DNA from: an uncultured Collinsella sp.
GTDB taxonomy: Bacteria; Actinomycetota; Coriobacteriia; Coriobacteriales; Coriobacteriaceae
DNA length: 23,546 nt
Assembly (NCBI GenBank): GCA_937896835.1
Contig: CALBOJ010000018.1
Span: forward strand, 1-23,546
Direction: 5' to 3'
Shown here one piece after another: positions 1 to 7,191 of the stretch. The notes under the pieces were generated by a model that did not search any database, was not told the DNA's origin, and worked only from the letters and a program-made list of their open reading frames with translations. Each line of letters starts with the position of its first letter. Position 1 is the first letter of the stretch. A program made the position numbers and the translations under genes.

Positions 1-53
1 CTTCACGGATGATGCCAAAACGGTCACCCGTGAGGAAGTGTTGGGTTCGAGTG

Positions 54-515
54 CTATGGACAATGTTCCAGCATGCTGGGATCGAACTCGCTAGCCGGAA
101 TCACACGGTACCCGTGACGCAGCAGCAGATCGACAAAAACACCGTTGCCCGCGGTGAGCGTACCGCTAAAGGTGCCATCGTAGACGCGACCCGCGCCGCA
201 CGAGGGGCTACGGTCCTGAAGGACGCACACAGAGATCTCGGACGGGCCGCCAAAGTGCTCGCACATATCGAGCGCGCGCTGGGCACCCAGGCGAAACTCG
301 CAATCGACCGAGATGCCCTCGCAGGTGCGGACCTCACCGTCCACAATCTCGGATGGCTTGCGCGGCGTGGGCAGGCCACCAAAAACCTCGGGGCATACCA
401 GTAAGACCTCGGTCCCCGTACCATCGCAAGCCTCGACCAACTCGCGATGGTAATTATCGAGCCCGTTATACTTACAGCTCTCGCCCATCAAGCAGGCACT
501 TACCACGATCTTCAT
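54..515 (-). CDS. DUF523 family protein (TudS-like, possible Fe-S thiouracil desulfidase)
   Basis: Small soluble protein of 153 residues. It shows the DUF523 signature blocks: SACLMG near residue 6 with Cys8, CPEVFGGLPTPR at 41-52 with Cys41, and DRSPSCG at 101-107 with Cys106. In characterised DUF523 members (TudS, thiouracil desulfidase) three cysteines hold a [4Fe-4S] cluster; Cys8, Cys41 and Cys106 are the natural candidates here. The start is set at 515 because AGGAGAG lies just upstream of that ATG. The open frame continues to 560, but that stretch runs through the terminator hairpin. The gene follows ftsH on the same strand, only 78 bases away and behind that terminator. Family membership is secure; the desulfidase activity is an inference from the family. 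Confidence 0.85.
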   Translation of the reverse strand: MKIVVSACLMGESCKYNGLDNYHRELVEACDGTGTEVLLVCPEVFGGLPTPRKPSEIVDGEVRTCEGISVDCEFRLGAQRALDMCEHFGGPSEISVCVLQDRSPSCGAGRVYDGTFSGTLTAGNGVFVDLLLRHGYRVIPASEFDPSMLEHCP

Positions 516-534
516 ATAACAACTCTCCTCACGC

Positions 535-574
535 AAAATCGCCCCATTTGAGATGAACACTCAAATGGGGCGAT
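535..574 (-). terminator. Intrinsic terminator after ftsH
   Basis: A perfect 15-base-pair stem (538-552 with 560-574) around a 7-base loop. On the minus strand it is followed by TTTT (535-538, partly within the stem base). It lies between the ftsH stop and the DUF523 start, so it should end most ftsH transcripts. Confidence 0.85.
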
Positions 575-593
575 CGACACTGCGCAACTAGTA

Positions 594-2501
594 TTACTGC
601 TGCTTTGGCATCAGCGGATTCTCACGCGTGAGGAGATTCATAAACTCCTCGCCCGTGATGGTCTCCTTCTTGTACAGATAACGAGCCAGCTCATGGAGCT
701 TAAACTTGTTCTCCTTGAGGATCTGCAGGGCGCGATCGTGCGCATCCTCGATCAGCTTGGCGACGATCGCGTCGACGCGCTCGGCCGTACCGGGGGCGCA
801 GGTGAGCGACGTGTCTTGGTTAAGGTAGGCATTCTGTACGGTACCGAGCGCCATCATGCCAAACTCATCCGACATACCAAAGCGCGTCACCATGTTGCGG
901 GCGAGCTTGGTGGCCTGCTCGATATCATTGGCCGCGCCAGTCGTCATCTCGCCAAAGATCAGCTCCTCGGCAGCACGTCCGCCGCAGTAGACGGCGAGCT
1001 TGTCCAGGACTTCCTGGCGCGTGGTCAGGAAGCGCTCATCCTCCTCGACCTGCATGGTGTAGCCCAGAGCACCGCTCGTACGCGGCACGATGGTGATCTT
1101 GGTAACCGGCGCAGAACCCTTCTGGCGGGCGGCAACGATGGCATGGCCGATCTCGTGGTACGAAACAACCTGTTTCTCGTGGTCGGACAGAACCGTGGAC
1201 TTACGCTGCTGGCCGGCGATGACGACCTCCACCGACTCCTCAAAATCGTCCTGCGTGGCGCGCTTGCGACCCTCGCGGACAGCACGCAGCGCGCCCTCGT
1301 TGATGATATTGGCCAGGTCGGCGCCCGAGGCACCGGGCGTGGCGCGGGCAATCGCGGTCAGATCGATCGGCGGCTGCGTCTTCACGCTCTTGGCATGCAG
1401 CTCAAGAATGTTCTTACGTCCGGTCAGGTCGGGCAGCTCAACGGGGATGCGGCGGTCAAAACGACCGGGGCGCAACAGGGCGGGATCGAGGCTGTCGGGA
1501 CGGTTGGTTGCGGCAAGCACAACGATACCCTTGTGGTTATCGAAGCCGTCCATCTCGGTCAGCAGCTGATTGAGCGTCTGCTCGCGCTCGTCGTTGCCGC
1601 TAAAACCACCGCCGTCACGCTTCTTACCGATGGTATCGATCTCATCGATAAAGACGATACACGGGGCCTTTTCCTTGGCCTGCTTAAACAGATCGCGCAC
1701 CTTGGCAGCGCCACGGCCGACGAACATCTCGACGAACTCAGAACCAGAAATACTAAAGAACGGAACACCAGCTTCGCCGGCCACAGCCTTGGCAAGCAGG
1801 GTCTTACCAGTGCCCGGAGGGCCCACAAGAAGAGCGCCGCGCGGCAGCTTGGCGCCGATCTCCTCGTAGCGCTGCGGCTTCTCCAGAAAGTCGACGACCT
1901 CCTTGAGGGACTCCTTGGCCTCTTCCTGGCCGGCGACGTCCTTAAAGGTCACGCCCACGTCCTTGGAGGCGATCACGCGCGCGCCGGACTTACCCAATCC
2001 GCCGCCGCCAAAACCACCGCCGCCAAAGTTCATCGACGGGCCGTCATCGCCCATAGCCTTCTTCATGCGGCGGTTGAGCCACCAGCCAATCAGGAAGAAA
2101 ATCGCCATGGGAAGAATGAGCGTAATCAGGTAGTAGGTCATCAGGCCCGAGCTCTTGTCGGGAACGACCGACTCCAGCGAAGCGCCAGACTCAAGCACGC
2201 GATCGGTAAAGCCCGCGTCATTCGGCACACCGGTCGTCTTGTAGGCGATGTTCTCGTCCTCGCCCTTTTTAGTGTAATAAATCGTGTAATCGTCAGTGTT
2301 GTACTCGACCTTGTCGACGCTCTTCTTATCAAGCGCTTTGACAAACGTCGAGTAATCGGTCTTCGTAATCTGCTGCGTGTGACCGATGTTGGGGAACAGA
2401 ACGGTCGAGAGCACGAGGTAGACGACGAAGGCGATGAGCACGTAGAGAATCATATTCCGCCTACGTTTGTTGTCATCCATCTCCATCTGCTTGAACTCCA
2501 T
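594..2501 (-). CDS. ftsH: ATP-dependent zinc metalloprotease FtsH
   Basis: Membrane-anchored AAA+ protease that degrades damaged membrane proteins and regulatory proteins. It has 635 residues, normal for the family. Order: transmembrane helix about 17-35; extracytoplasmic domain about 36-120; second helix about 122-141; a Gly-rich linker at 159-170; Walker A GPPGTGKT at 227-234; Walker B IVFIDEID at 282-289; second region of homology with NRPD at 333-336 and Arg345/Arg348; zinc motif HEIGH at 449-453; and the third ligand Asp526 in a NDIEQAT block. The ATG at 2501 has no good ribosome binding site, whereas the in-frame ATG at codon 6 (2486) has GGAG nine bases upstream, so the protein may be 630 residues. 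It is divergent from the adenosyltransferase gene and ends in a strong terminator. Confidence 0.97.
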   Translation of the reverse strand: MEFKQMEMDDNKRRRNMILYVLIAFVVYLVLSTVLFPNIGHTQQITKTDYSTFVKALDKKSVDKVEYNTDDYTIYYTKKGEDENIAYKTTGVPNDAGFTDRVLESGASLESVVPDKSSGLMTYYLITLILPMAIFFLIGWWLNRRMKKAMGDDGPSMNFGGGGFGGGGLGKSGARVIASKDVGVTFKDVAGQEEAKESLKEVVDFLEKPQRYEEIGAKLPRGALLVGPPGTGKTLLAKAVAGEAGVPFFSISGSEFVEMFVGRGAAKVRDLFKQAKEKAPCIVFIDEIDTIGKKRDGGGFSGNDEREQTLNQLLTEMDGFDNHKGIVVLAATNRPDSLDPALLRPGRFDRRIPVELPDLTGRKNILELHAKSVKTQPPIDLTAIARATPGASGADLANIINEGALRAVREGRKRATQDDFEESVEVVIAGQQRKSTVLSDHEKQVVSYHEIGHAIVAARQKGSAPVTKITIVPRTSGALGYTMQVEEDERFLTTRQEVLDKLAVYCGGRAAEELIFGEMTTGAANDIEQATKLARNMVTRFGMSDEFGMMALGTVQNAYLNQDTSLTCAPGTAERVDAIVAKLIEDAHDRALQILKENKFKLHELARYLYKKETITGEEFMNLLTRENPLMPKQQ

Positions 2502-2578
2502 CTACTGGGGTTGATAATGCTTTCTAGAATACCCAACCAGGACGGCGATAAACCGACGCCGAGCACGAAAGGACAGAG

Positions 2579-3064
2579 ATGGCATCACTGGAAGTCGGCA
2601 AGGTTCAAATCTACACGGGCGACGGCAAGGGCAAAACCACGGCCGCCTTGGGGCTGGCTTTGCGCGCCACAGGTTATGGGCTCAACGTACTTATGCTGCA
2701 ATTTGCAAAGAAGCTGCACTGCGCCGAACACGATGCCGCGCCGCGTCTGGGGCTACGCATCGTACAGGCCGACCGCGACACGCCCGAGACTTGCGCCGCG
2801 CAGATCATGGAGCTCGCACGCGAGCAGATTAGCCAGGTAGACATGCTGATCTTGGATGAACTGGGAGAAGCCATGCGACGGGGCTTTGTGACGCGCGAAG
2901 ATGTCGAAGCGTTGATTGCGATGAAACCGACCACCACAGAGCTCGTGCTCACCGGCCGCGGCTTGCTGCCCCTCGCCGACCTTGCCGACCTAGTAACCGA
3001 AATGCGTCCCATCAAACACTACTTCGACGAAGGCCTCCTAGCCCGCCAAGGCATCGAATACTAA
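2579..3064 (+). CDS. cobO: Cob(I)alamin / cob(I)yrinic acid a,c-diamide adenosyltransferase (CobO/BtuR type)
   Basis: Transfers the adenosyl group of ATP to Co(I) corrinoids, making adenosylcobalamin in the cytoplasm. It has 161 residues, shorter than the usual 190-200, lacking mainly N-terminal sequence and some mid-protein residues. Seen: P-loop GDGKGKTT at 14-21, the QFAKK block at 41-45, LILDELGEAMRRG at 90-102 (family acidic motif), LTGRG at 124-128, and the C-terminal ADLVTEM...GIEY block typical of CobO. AAAGGA at 2568-2573 sits five bases before the ATG. It stands alone on the plus strand with no other cobalamin gene nearby, which suggests corrinoid salvage and activation rather than local de novo synthesis. 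The substrate (corrinoid intermediate versus finished cobalamin) cannot be told from sequence. Confidence 0.92.
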   Translation: MASLEVGKVQIYTGDGKGKTTAALGLALRATGYGLNVLMLQFAKKLHCAEHDAAPRLGLRIVQADRDTPETCAAQIMELAREQISQVDMLILDELGEAMRRGFVTREDVEALIAMKPTTTELVLTGRGLLPLADLADLVTEMRPIKHYFDEGLLARQGIEY

Positions 3065-3066
3065 TT

Positions 3067-3148
3067 GATCCGAAGGGGACGGAGGCAAACGGATCATCGA
3101 CATCACGACGGAGAGCAATGATCCGTTTTCCTCCGTCCCCCAGGGATC
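3067..3148. repeat. Long imperfect inverted repeat between convergent genes
   Basis: Two 31-base arms (3067-3097 and 3118-3148) match at 27 of 31 positions in inverted orientation around a 20-base spacer. Each arm begins and ends with a GATC-containing end and carries a GGGGACGGAGG-type core. The element fills the whole 85-base gap between the adenosyltransferase stop and the MATE stop. There is no U-tract, so it may be a folded bidirectional terminator or a dispersed REP/MITE-like palindromic element. Confidence 0.75.
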
Positions 3149-3149
3149 A

Positions 3150-4499
3150 TCAGGCAGTGGCGCGGCCTAGCCAGTTGCCGCTGTGATGGTAGACGGTGAA
3201 CATCGCGGCGGTGATTACCCAGGTTACGGGGTAGACCAGCAGCAGATGCTCGAGCGAGGGGTCGAGCGGCATAATCGCGAACACCCACGCCACGCGGAGC
3301 ACGACCGTGCCGAAGATCGTGAGCATCATAGGCTGGAAGCTCACGCCAGCGCCGCGGATGGAGCCAGACGCGTTTTCGATAATCGAGAAGATCGCGTAGA
3401 ACGGCGCGATGAAATGAAGAATCGTCGTGGTGTAGGCCGAAATCGCGGCATCGTCGATGAACAAACGCGACAACGGACCCGAGAACACAAGCAGCACGGC
3501 AGACAGGCCACCAATGAGCATAAACGACAGCACGAGCGACGTGTGGTATCCCTTTCGCATGCGATCGTAATTGCGCGCACCAAAGTTCTGCGCCGAGAAC
3601 GTGGTGATCGACACGCCGAGTGCCTCGGTAACCATCCAGATAATGCCGTCCAGGCGGCCGGAAAGGCCCCAAGCGGTCGTGACATCGGCTCCAAACGAGT
3701 TGACCGACACCTGAATCAAAACATTGGAGATCGAATACGCCGCAGACTGAACGCCCAGCGGCAAACCGCACGATAGCATGCTCTTGCAGATACCGGGGTC
3801 AATACCGAGCTTTGAGAGCGAAAGACGCCACGCACCCGGAGCGCGCATCATGCGGATCACAATCATCGTGGCATTGGTGCAGATAGTCAGCGCCACCGCG
3901 ATGCCGCAGCCCAGCGCTTCTATGTGCAGCACGGCGACAAAAAGAATGTCGAATGCCACATTGACGAAGCAGCCGGAGGCAATAATAACCGCCGGACCGC
4001 GCGTGTCGCCCACGGCGCGCAACAGCGCCGTCCCCATATTGAGCAGCAGCGCCGCAAACATGGCGGCAAAGTAGCAACGGGCATACGCCACACCCTCGGC
4101 CAGCAGCTCATGCGGTGTATTCATCAACACAAGCATCGGCTCGACAAACACCATGCCCAGAATGGAAATGACAATGCCGCCCACCAGCGCGAGCGTCATA
4201 GCCGTATGGACCGATCGGCTCAGGCGCTCGTCATCGTGCTGGCCAAAAAACTGGCCCGTAATGACCGCGCAGCCGGCACCGACGCCGACACAAAAGCCGA
4301 TGCAGAGCTCCGTAAGCACCATCGTGGCCTGAATGCCACCCAGCGCGAGCTTGCCGCCAAACTGACCGACGATATAGGTACCGATAAGCGTGTATGCCTG
4401 CTGAAAGAACGAACTAAAAAAGATAGGGACGCACAGCGACAGTAGCTGCTGCCAAATAACGCCCTGCGTTACATCGATAGCCGTAGATTTCTTAGCCAC
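3150..4499 (-). CDS. MATE family multidrug/cation efflux transporter
   Basis: Integral membrane antiporter of 449 residues with about 12 hydrophobic helices in two similar halves, typical of MATE proteins of the DinF/NorM superfamily. Seen: an N-terminal QLLSLCVPIFFSSFFQQAY block, the VGVGAGCAVITGQFFGQ segment characteristic of the first half, and the matching ITTFSAQNFGARNYDRM segment in the second half. The GTG at 4499 was chosen because GGGGAGGG lies just upstream and the protein then begins MAKKST. An upstream TTG at 4532 is in frame but has no ribosome binding site. It is a monocistronic-looking gene with no drug-resistance neighbours. Substrate and coupling ion (Na+ or H+) cannot be read from the sequence. 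Confidence 0.92.
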   Translation of the reverse strand: MAKKSTAIDVTQGVIWQQLLSLCVPIFFSSFFQQAYTLIGTYIVGQFGGKLALGGIQATMVLTELCIGFCVGVGAGCAVITGQFFGQHDDERLSRSVHTAMTLALVGGIVISILGMVFVEPMLVLMNTPHELLAEGVAYARCYFAAMFAALLLNMGTALLRAVGDTRGPAVIIASGCFVNVAFDILFVAVLHIEALGCGIAVALTICTNATMIVIRMMRAPGAWRLSLSKLGIDPGICKSMLSCGLPLGVQSAAYSISNVLIQVSVNSFGADVTTAWGLSGRLDGIIWMVTEALGVSITTFSAQNFGARNYDRMRKGYHTSLVLSFMLIGGLSAVLLVFSGPLSRLFIDDAAISAYTTTILHFIAPFYAIFSIIENASGSIRGAGVSFQPMMLTIFGTVVLRVAWVFAIMPLDPSLEHLLLVYPVTWVITAAMFTVYHHSGNWLGRATA

Positions 4500-4564
4500 A
4501 CGCCCTCCCCACCAGCGTACGTCAAACAACAAAACGGCAATTTAAGACCAAAGCCAATACCAGC

Positions 4565-4616
4565 TTAGCACCGACCGACGTCGGCCGAAACGCCCCGAAC
4601 CAGAGCCCGGTGCTAA
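4565..4616. repeat. Inverted repeat downstream of the SpoU methyltransferase gene
   Basis: Nine perfectly complementary bases (4565-4573 with 4608-4616) enclose a 34-base segment that itself holds a 10-base palindrome (4575-4584). It lies between the RNA methyltransferase stop and the MATE start. No U-run follows on either strand, so a terminator role is only possible. Confidence 0.5.
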
Positions 4617-4624
4617 CTATCTGC

Positions 4625-5539
4625 CTAGTGATACAGCCCCGGCTGGTAGTGGTACTCGTTGCTCACATGCGGGCACAGCTGCCAAAAGGCAACAGCACTT
4701 GCCGCGGCCACGTTGAGCGAATCGACCCCATGCGCCATCGGAATACGCACAGCGCGGTCGCAGCCTGCAATGGTCTTGGCGCCCAAGCCAGCACCCTCGG
4801 TGCCCATAAAGATTGCCAGGCGGTCAATCTCCTGGAGCGCGGGATCGTCCAGCGACACCGAATCATCCGTCAGCGCCATGGCGACACACGAAAAGCCGGC
4901 ATTGTGCAGCGCCGCCAGCCCATCATGCGGCCATACGCGCGCCTCGCTGCCAATGCGCGTCCAGGGCACCTGAAACACCGTGCCCATGCTCACGCGGGCC
5001 GAGCGACGGTACAGCGGATCGCAGCACGTAGGGCTCACCAAAATGCCATCGACGTTCAGCGCAGCCGCCGAGCGGAAAATCGCGCCGACATTGGTGTGGT
5101 CGACAATGCCCTCGAGCACGCACACGCGCACCGGGCGCTCCCCCGCCGCATCGACGACGCCACCCAAGAACTCGGCTACCGGAATCTGACGTGGACGACG
5201 GAATGCCGCGAGCGCACCGCGCGTCACATTGAAGCCCGTCAGCTGCTCCATAAGCTCCATGGAGGCAACGAACACAGGAACCGGACCCGCGCCCTCGCGC
5301 ACAATCAGGCGCTCAAACAGCGGCATCATCTGGTCGAGCCAGCGCTCGCCCAAAAGAAAGCTCACCGGCTCGTATCCGGCGCGAACCGCACGCTCGATGA
5401 CCTTGGCACTCTCGGCGATAAAAATGCCCTTCTGCGGCTCCAGCACGCAGCGAAGCTCACGCTCGGTCAGTCGCACGTAGGCATCGAGCCGCTCGTCCTC
5501 GAGAGAATCGATTCGCAGCACCTCAACGGCATCAGTCAT
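4625..5539 (-). CDS. SpoU/TrmH family RNA 2'-O-methyltransferase
   Basis: AdoMet-dependent enzyme of the SPOUT superfamily that methylates ribose 2'-OH in tRNA or rRNA. It has 304 residues: an N-terminal RNA-substrate-binding-like region (about 1-110) and a C-terminal SpoU catalytic domain. Seen: motif 1 HTNVGAIFRSA around 148-158, motif 2 FMGTEGAGLG at 244-253, and motif 3 VRIPMAHGVDSLNVAAASAV at 264-283, which form the trefoil knot. The start is placed at the ATG at 5539 because the protein then begins like family members; an in-frame ATG at 5572 would add 11 unlikely residues, and neither has a strong ribosome binding site. It follows dfrA on the same strand after a hairpin. The target nucleotide is not predictable; the family includes TrmH, RlmB and TsnR. 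Confidence 0.88.
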   Translation of the reverse strand: MTDAVEVLRIDSLEDERLDAYVRLTERELRCVLEPQKGIFIAESAKVIERAVRAGYEPVSFLLGERWLDQMMPLFERLIVREGAGPVPVFVASMELMEQLTGFNVTRGALAAFRRPRQIPVAEFLGGVVDAAGERPVRVCVLEGIVDHTNVGAIFRSAAALNVDGILVSPTCCDPLYRRSARVSMGTVFQVPWTRIGSEARVWPHDGLAALHNAGFSCVAMALTDDSVSLDDPALQEIDRLAIFMGTEGAGLGAKTIAGCDRAVRIPMAHGVDSLNVAAASAVAFWQLCPHVSNEYHYQPGLYH

Positions 5540-5585
5540 AGCAGCCAGCCCGCACCCTTCTTTACAGCACATCTATACCAAACGA

Positions 5586-5604
5586 GGCGACGCTAAGCGC
5601 CGCC
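5586..5604 (-). terminator. Possible terminator after thyA-dfrA
   Basis: An 8-base-pair stem with one G-T pair (5586-5593 with 5597-5604) and a 3-base loop lies downstream of the dfrA stop. On the minus strand it is followed by TCGTTTGG, a weak U-tract. Confidence 0.4.
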
Positions 5605-5648
5605 CCATGCATTCAAACAACCCGATGATACCGTTCACGCCAGACGAT

Positions 5649-6167
5649 TTACGCCTCAACGCGACGATACGTCACGAACTCATAATCGACACCCTCGTCT
5701 CCCTCGCCCGAGGCAATCGTGGCAACACCGTCACGCCGCGCAATCTCCCACGCGGGATCGGCATCCAAATCGGGAAAGTACGTATCCACGTCATGCACGC
5801 AATGGTTATGCGTGACCTCGGCCTCGACGCAATACGGCAAAAACTGCCGATAGACATCGCCGCCGCCAATCACCCACGCAACGGGCTCATCGGCTACCGC
5901 GGCGAGCGCTTCGTCGATGCTATGCACCACGTCGACGCCCTCGGGAGCAAAGTCCTCATCGCGCGTGAGCACGATATTGCGGCGGTTCTTAAGCGGACGC
6001 CCGCCGGGAAAACTCAGCAGCGTCTTGCGCCCCATGATGACCGGGCAACCTTTAGTGCAGGCCACAAAATGGCGCATGTCGGCGCGATTGGAAACCACCA
6101 TGTCGCCCTCGCACCCAATGCCCCAGTCATCGCACACGGCGACGATGGCAGATAGCTTACACGTCAT
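5649..6167 (-). CDS. folA: Dihydrofolate reductase
   Basis: Reduces dihydrofolate to tetrahydrofolate with NADPH, regenerating the folate oxidised by thymidylate synthase. It has 172 residues, slightly longer than the usual 160. Seen: the N-terminal AIVAVCDDWGIG strand and Met20-like loop, Asp30 as the likely catalytic acid, GRKTLLSFPGGRPLKNRRNIVLTR at about 46-69 (NADPH-binding block), and VIGGGDVYRQFLP at 99-111. The usual LPxD before the catalytic acid reads SNRAD here. The start at 6167 is chosen because AGGTGG sits five bases upstream; the frame also allows GTG at 6176. Only nine bases separate it from the thyA stop, so the two are almost certainly co-transcribed. Confidence 0.95.
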   Translation of the reverse strand: MTCKLSAIVAVCDDWGIGCEGDMVVSNRADMRHFVACTKGCPVIMGRKTLLSFPGGRPLKNRRNIVLTRDEDFAPEGVDVVHSIDEALAAVADEPVAWVIGGGDVYRQFLPYCVEAEVTHNHCVHDVDTYFPDLDADPAWEIARRDGVATIASGEGDEGVDYEFVTYRRVEA

Positions 6168-6176
6168 AAGCACCAC

Positions 6177-7025
6177 CTACACCGCAATGGGAATGTTCTT
6201 GACCTGCGGGCCGTGCTCGTAGCCCTCGACGATGAGGTCATCAGTCGTAAACGCATAGAAATCGTGCACGTCGGGGTTAAGCGTTACCTTAGGCGCCGCA
6301 AACTGCGGACGCTCGATAAGTTCTCGGACGATATCGACATGACGGTCGTAAATATGGGCATCGGCGATCACGTGCAGCAGCTCGCCAGCGATCATATCGA
6401 CCGACTGCGCGACCATCATCAGCAAAATGGCGTACTGGCACACATTCCAGTTGTTCGCGGCCAAAATATCCTGGCTGCGCTGATTGAGAATCATGTTGAG
6501 CGTCGGCTTGTCGTCCTGCGGGCGCTGAGTCACGTTATAGGTCACGCTGTAGGCGCACGGATACAGGTGCATCTCGGACAGGTCGCTAAACACATAGGTA
6601 TTCGTCATAATGCGGCGGCTGTACGGCGTGTTCTTAAGGTCGTACAGCACTCGGTCCATCTGGTCGAAATCGCCCTCGGCATAATGGCTCTTCTGCCCAA
6701 TCTGGTACCCGTAGGCCTTGCCGATGGAGCCGGTCTCGTCGGCCCACTCATCCCAAATATGGCTGTTGAGGTCATGCACGTTATTGGACTTCTTTTGATA
6801 GATCCACAGGATCTCGTCCATGGCAGACTTAAGCGCCGTGCGACGCAGGGTGAGCGCGGGGAACTCCTCACGCAGATCGTAGCGTGCCGTAACGCCAAAG
6901 TTTTTAATGGTATAGGCAGGGGTGCCGTCCTCCCACACCGGGCGGACCTTTTGGCCCTCGGTGGTGGTGCCATGGTCCAGAATATCGCGGCACATGGCTA
7001 CAAACTGTTGATCAGCCTTGCTCAT
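6177..7025 (-). CDS. thyA: Thymidylate synthase
   Basis: Methylates dUMP to dTMP using 5,10-methylenetetrahydrofolate; partner of the adjacent dihydrofolate reductase. It has 282 residues. Seen: catalytic Cys157 in LYPCAYSVTYNVT, the phosphate/nucleotide block NQRSQDILAANNWN at 181-194, and DAHIYDRH at 222-229. The canonical PCH at the active site is PCA here, and the surrounding residues resemble the divergent clostridial ThyA group more than Escherichia coli ThyA. ATG at 7025 has AGGAGGG four bases upstream. The open frame extends to 7595, but that part is antisense to the DUF134 gene and is not coding. A -10-like TACAAT (plus positions 7060-7065) may be its promoter, with no convincing -35. 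Confidence 0.96.
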   Translation of the reverse strand: MSKADQQFVAMCRDILDHGTTTEGQKVRPVWEDGTPAYTIKNFGVTARYDLREEFPALTLRRTALKSAMDEILWIYQKKSNNVHDLNSHIWDEWADETGSIGKAYGYQIGQKSHYAEGDFDQMDRVLYDLKNTPYSRRIMTNTYVFSDLSEMHLYPCAYSVTYNVTQRPQDDKPTLNMILNQRSQDILAANNWNVCQYAILLMMVAQSVDMIAGELLHVIADAHIYDRHVDIVRELIERPQFAAPKVTLNPDVHDFYAFTTDDLIVEGYEHGPQVKNIPIAV

Positions 7026-7110
7026 TGACCCTCCTGTCAGTCGCCTACAAGCGAGATTCATTGTAGCCCAGGCACGCGCGGCCCCACAGCCCAAACATAA
7101 GCCCTCATTT

Positions 7111-7126
7111 TCTGACATATGCCAGA
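7111..7126. promoter_or_regulatory. Upstream operator half of a pair (palindrome)
   Basis: The 16-base near-palindrome TCTGACATATGCCAGA matches the site at 7164-7179. It lies just upstream of the -35 of the DUF134-NifX promoter, in the gap shared with thyA. Probable binding site for the helix-turn-helix protein encoded next to it (inference). Confidence 0.6.
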
Positions 7127-7132
7127 AATTCC

Positions 7133-7160
7133 TTGCGCAAATCCACGCGTTCGCTATTCT
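7133..7160 (+). promoter_or_regulatory. Probable promoter of the DUF134-NifX gene
   Basis: TTGCGC (7133-7138) and TATTCT (7155-7160) are separated by 16 bases. The start of transcription would fall near 7167, inside the second operator. Confidence 0.5.
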
Positions 7161-7163
7161 ATT

Positions 7164-7179
7164 GTTGACATATGTCAGA
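7164..7179. promoter_or_regulatory. Downstream operator half of a pair (palindrome)
   Basis: Contains the perfect 12-base palindrome TGACATATGTCA (7166-7177). Its centre is 53 bases, about five helical turns, from the centre of the upstream site. It overlaps the predicted transcription start and ends just before the ribosome binding site, a placement that fits repression. Confidence 0.65.
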
Positions 7180-7191
7180 TAAGGAGTGCGT

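Noticed and set aside
1..94. Possible gene end (plus strand, stop at 92-94) or gene start (minus strand) at the left edge
   Set aside because: Frames on both strands stay open over the few bases available, and nothing recognisable appears. Too short to decide, and the plus-strand reading would overlap the DUF523 gene.
2511..2529. TTGATA followed by TAGAAT as a promoter for the adenosyltransferase gene
   Set aside because: The spacing is only about seven to eight bases, too short for a sigma-70-type promoter.
693..2840. Long plus-strand open frame opposite ftsH
   Set aside because: Antisense shadow of a GC-rich conserved gene. Its product has no recognisable domain and it runs into the adenosyltransferase gene in another frame.
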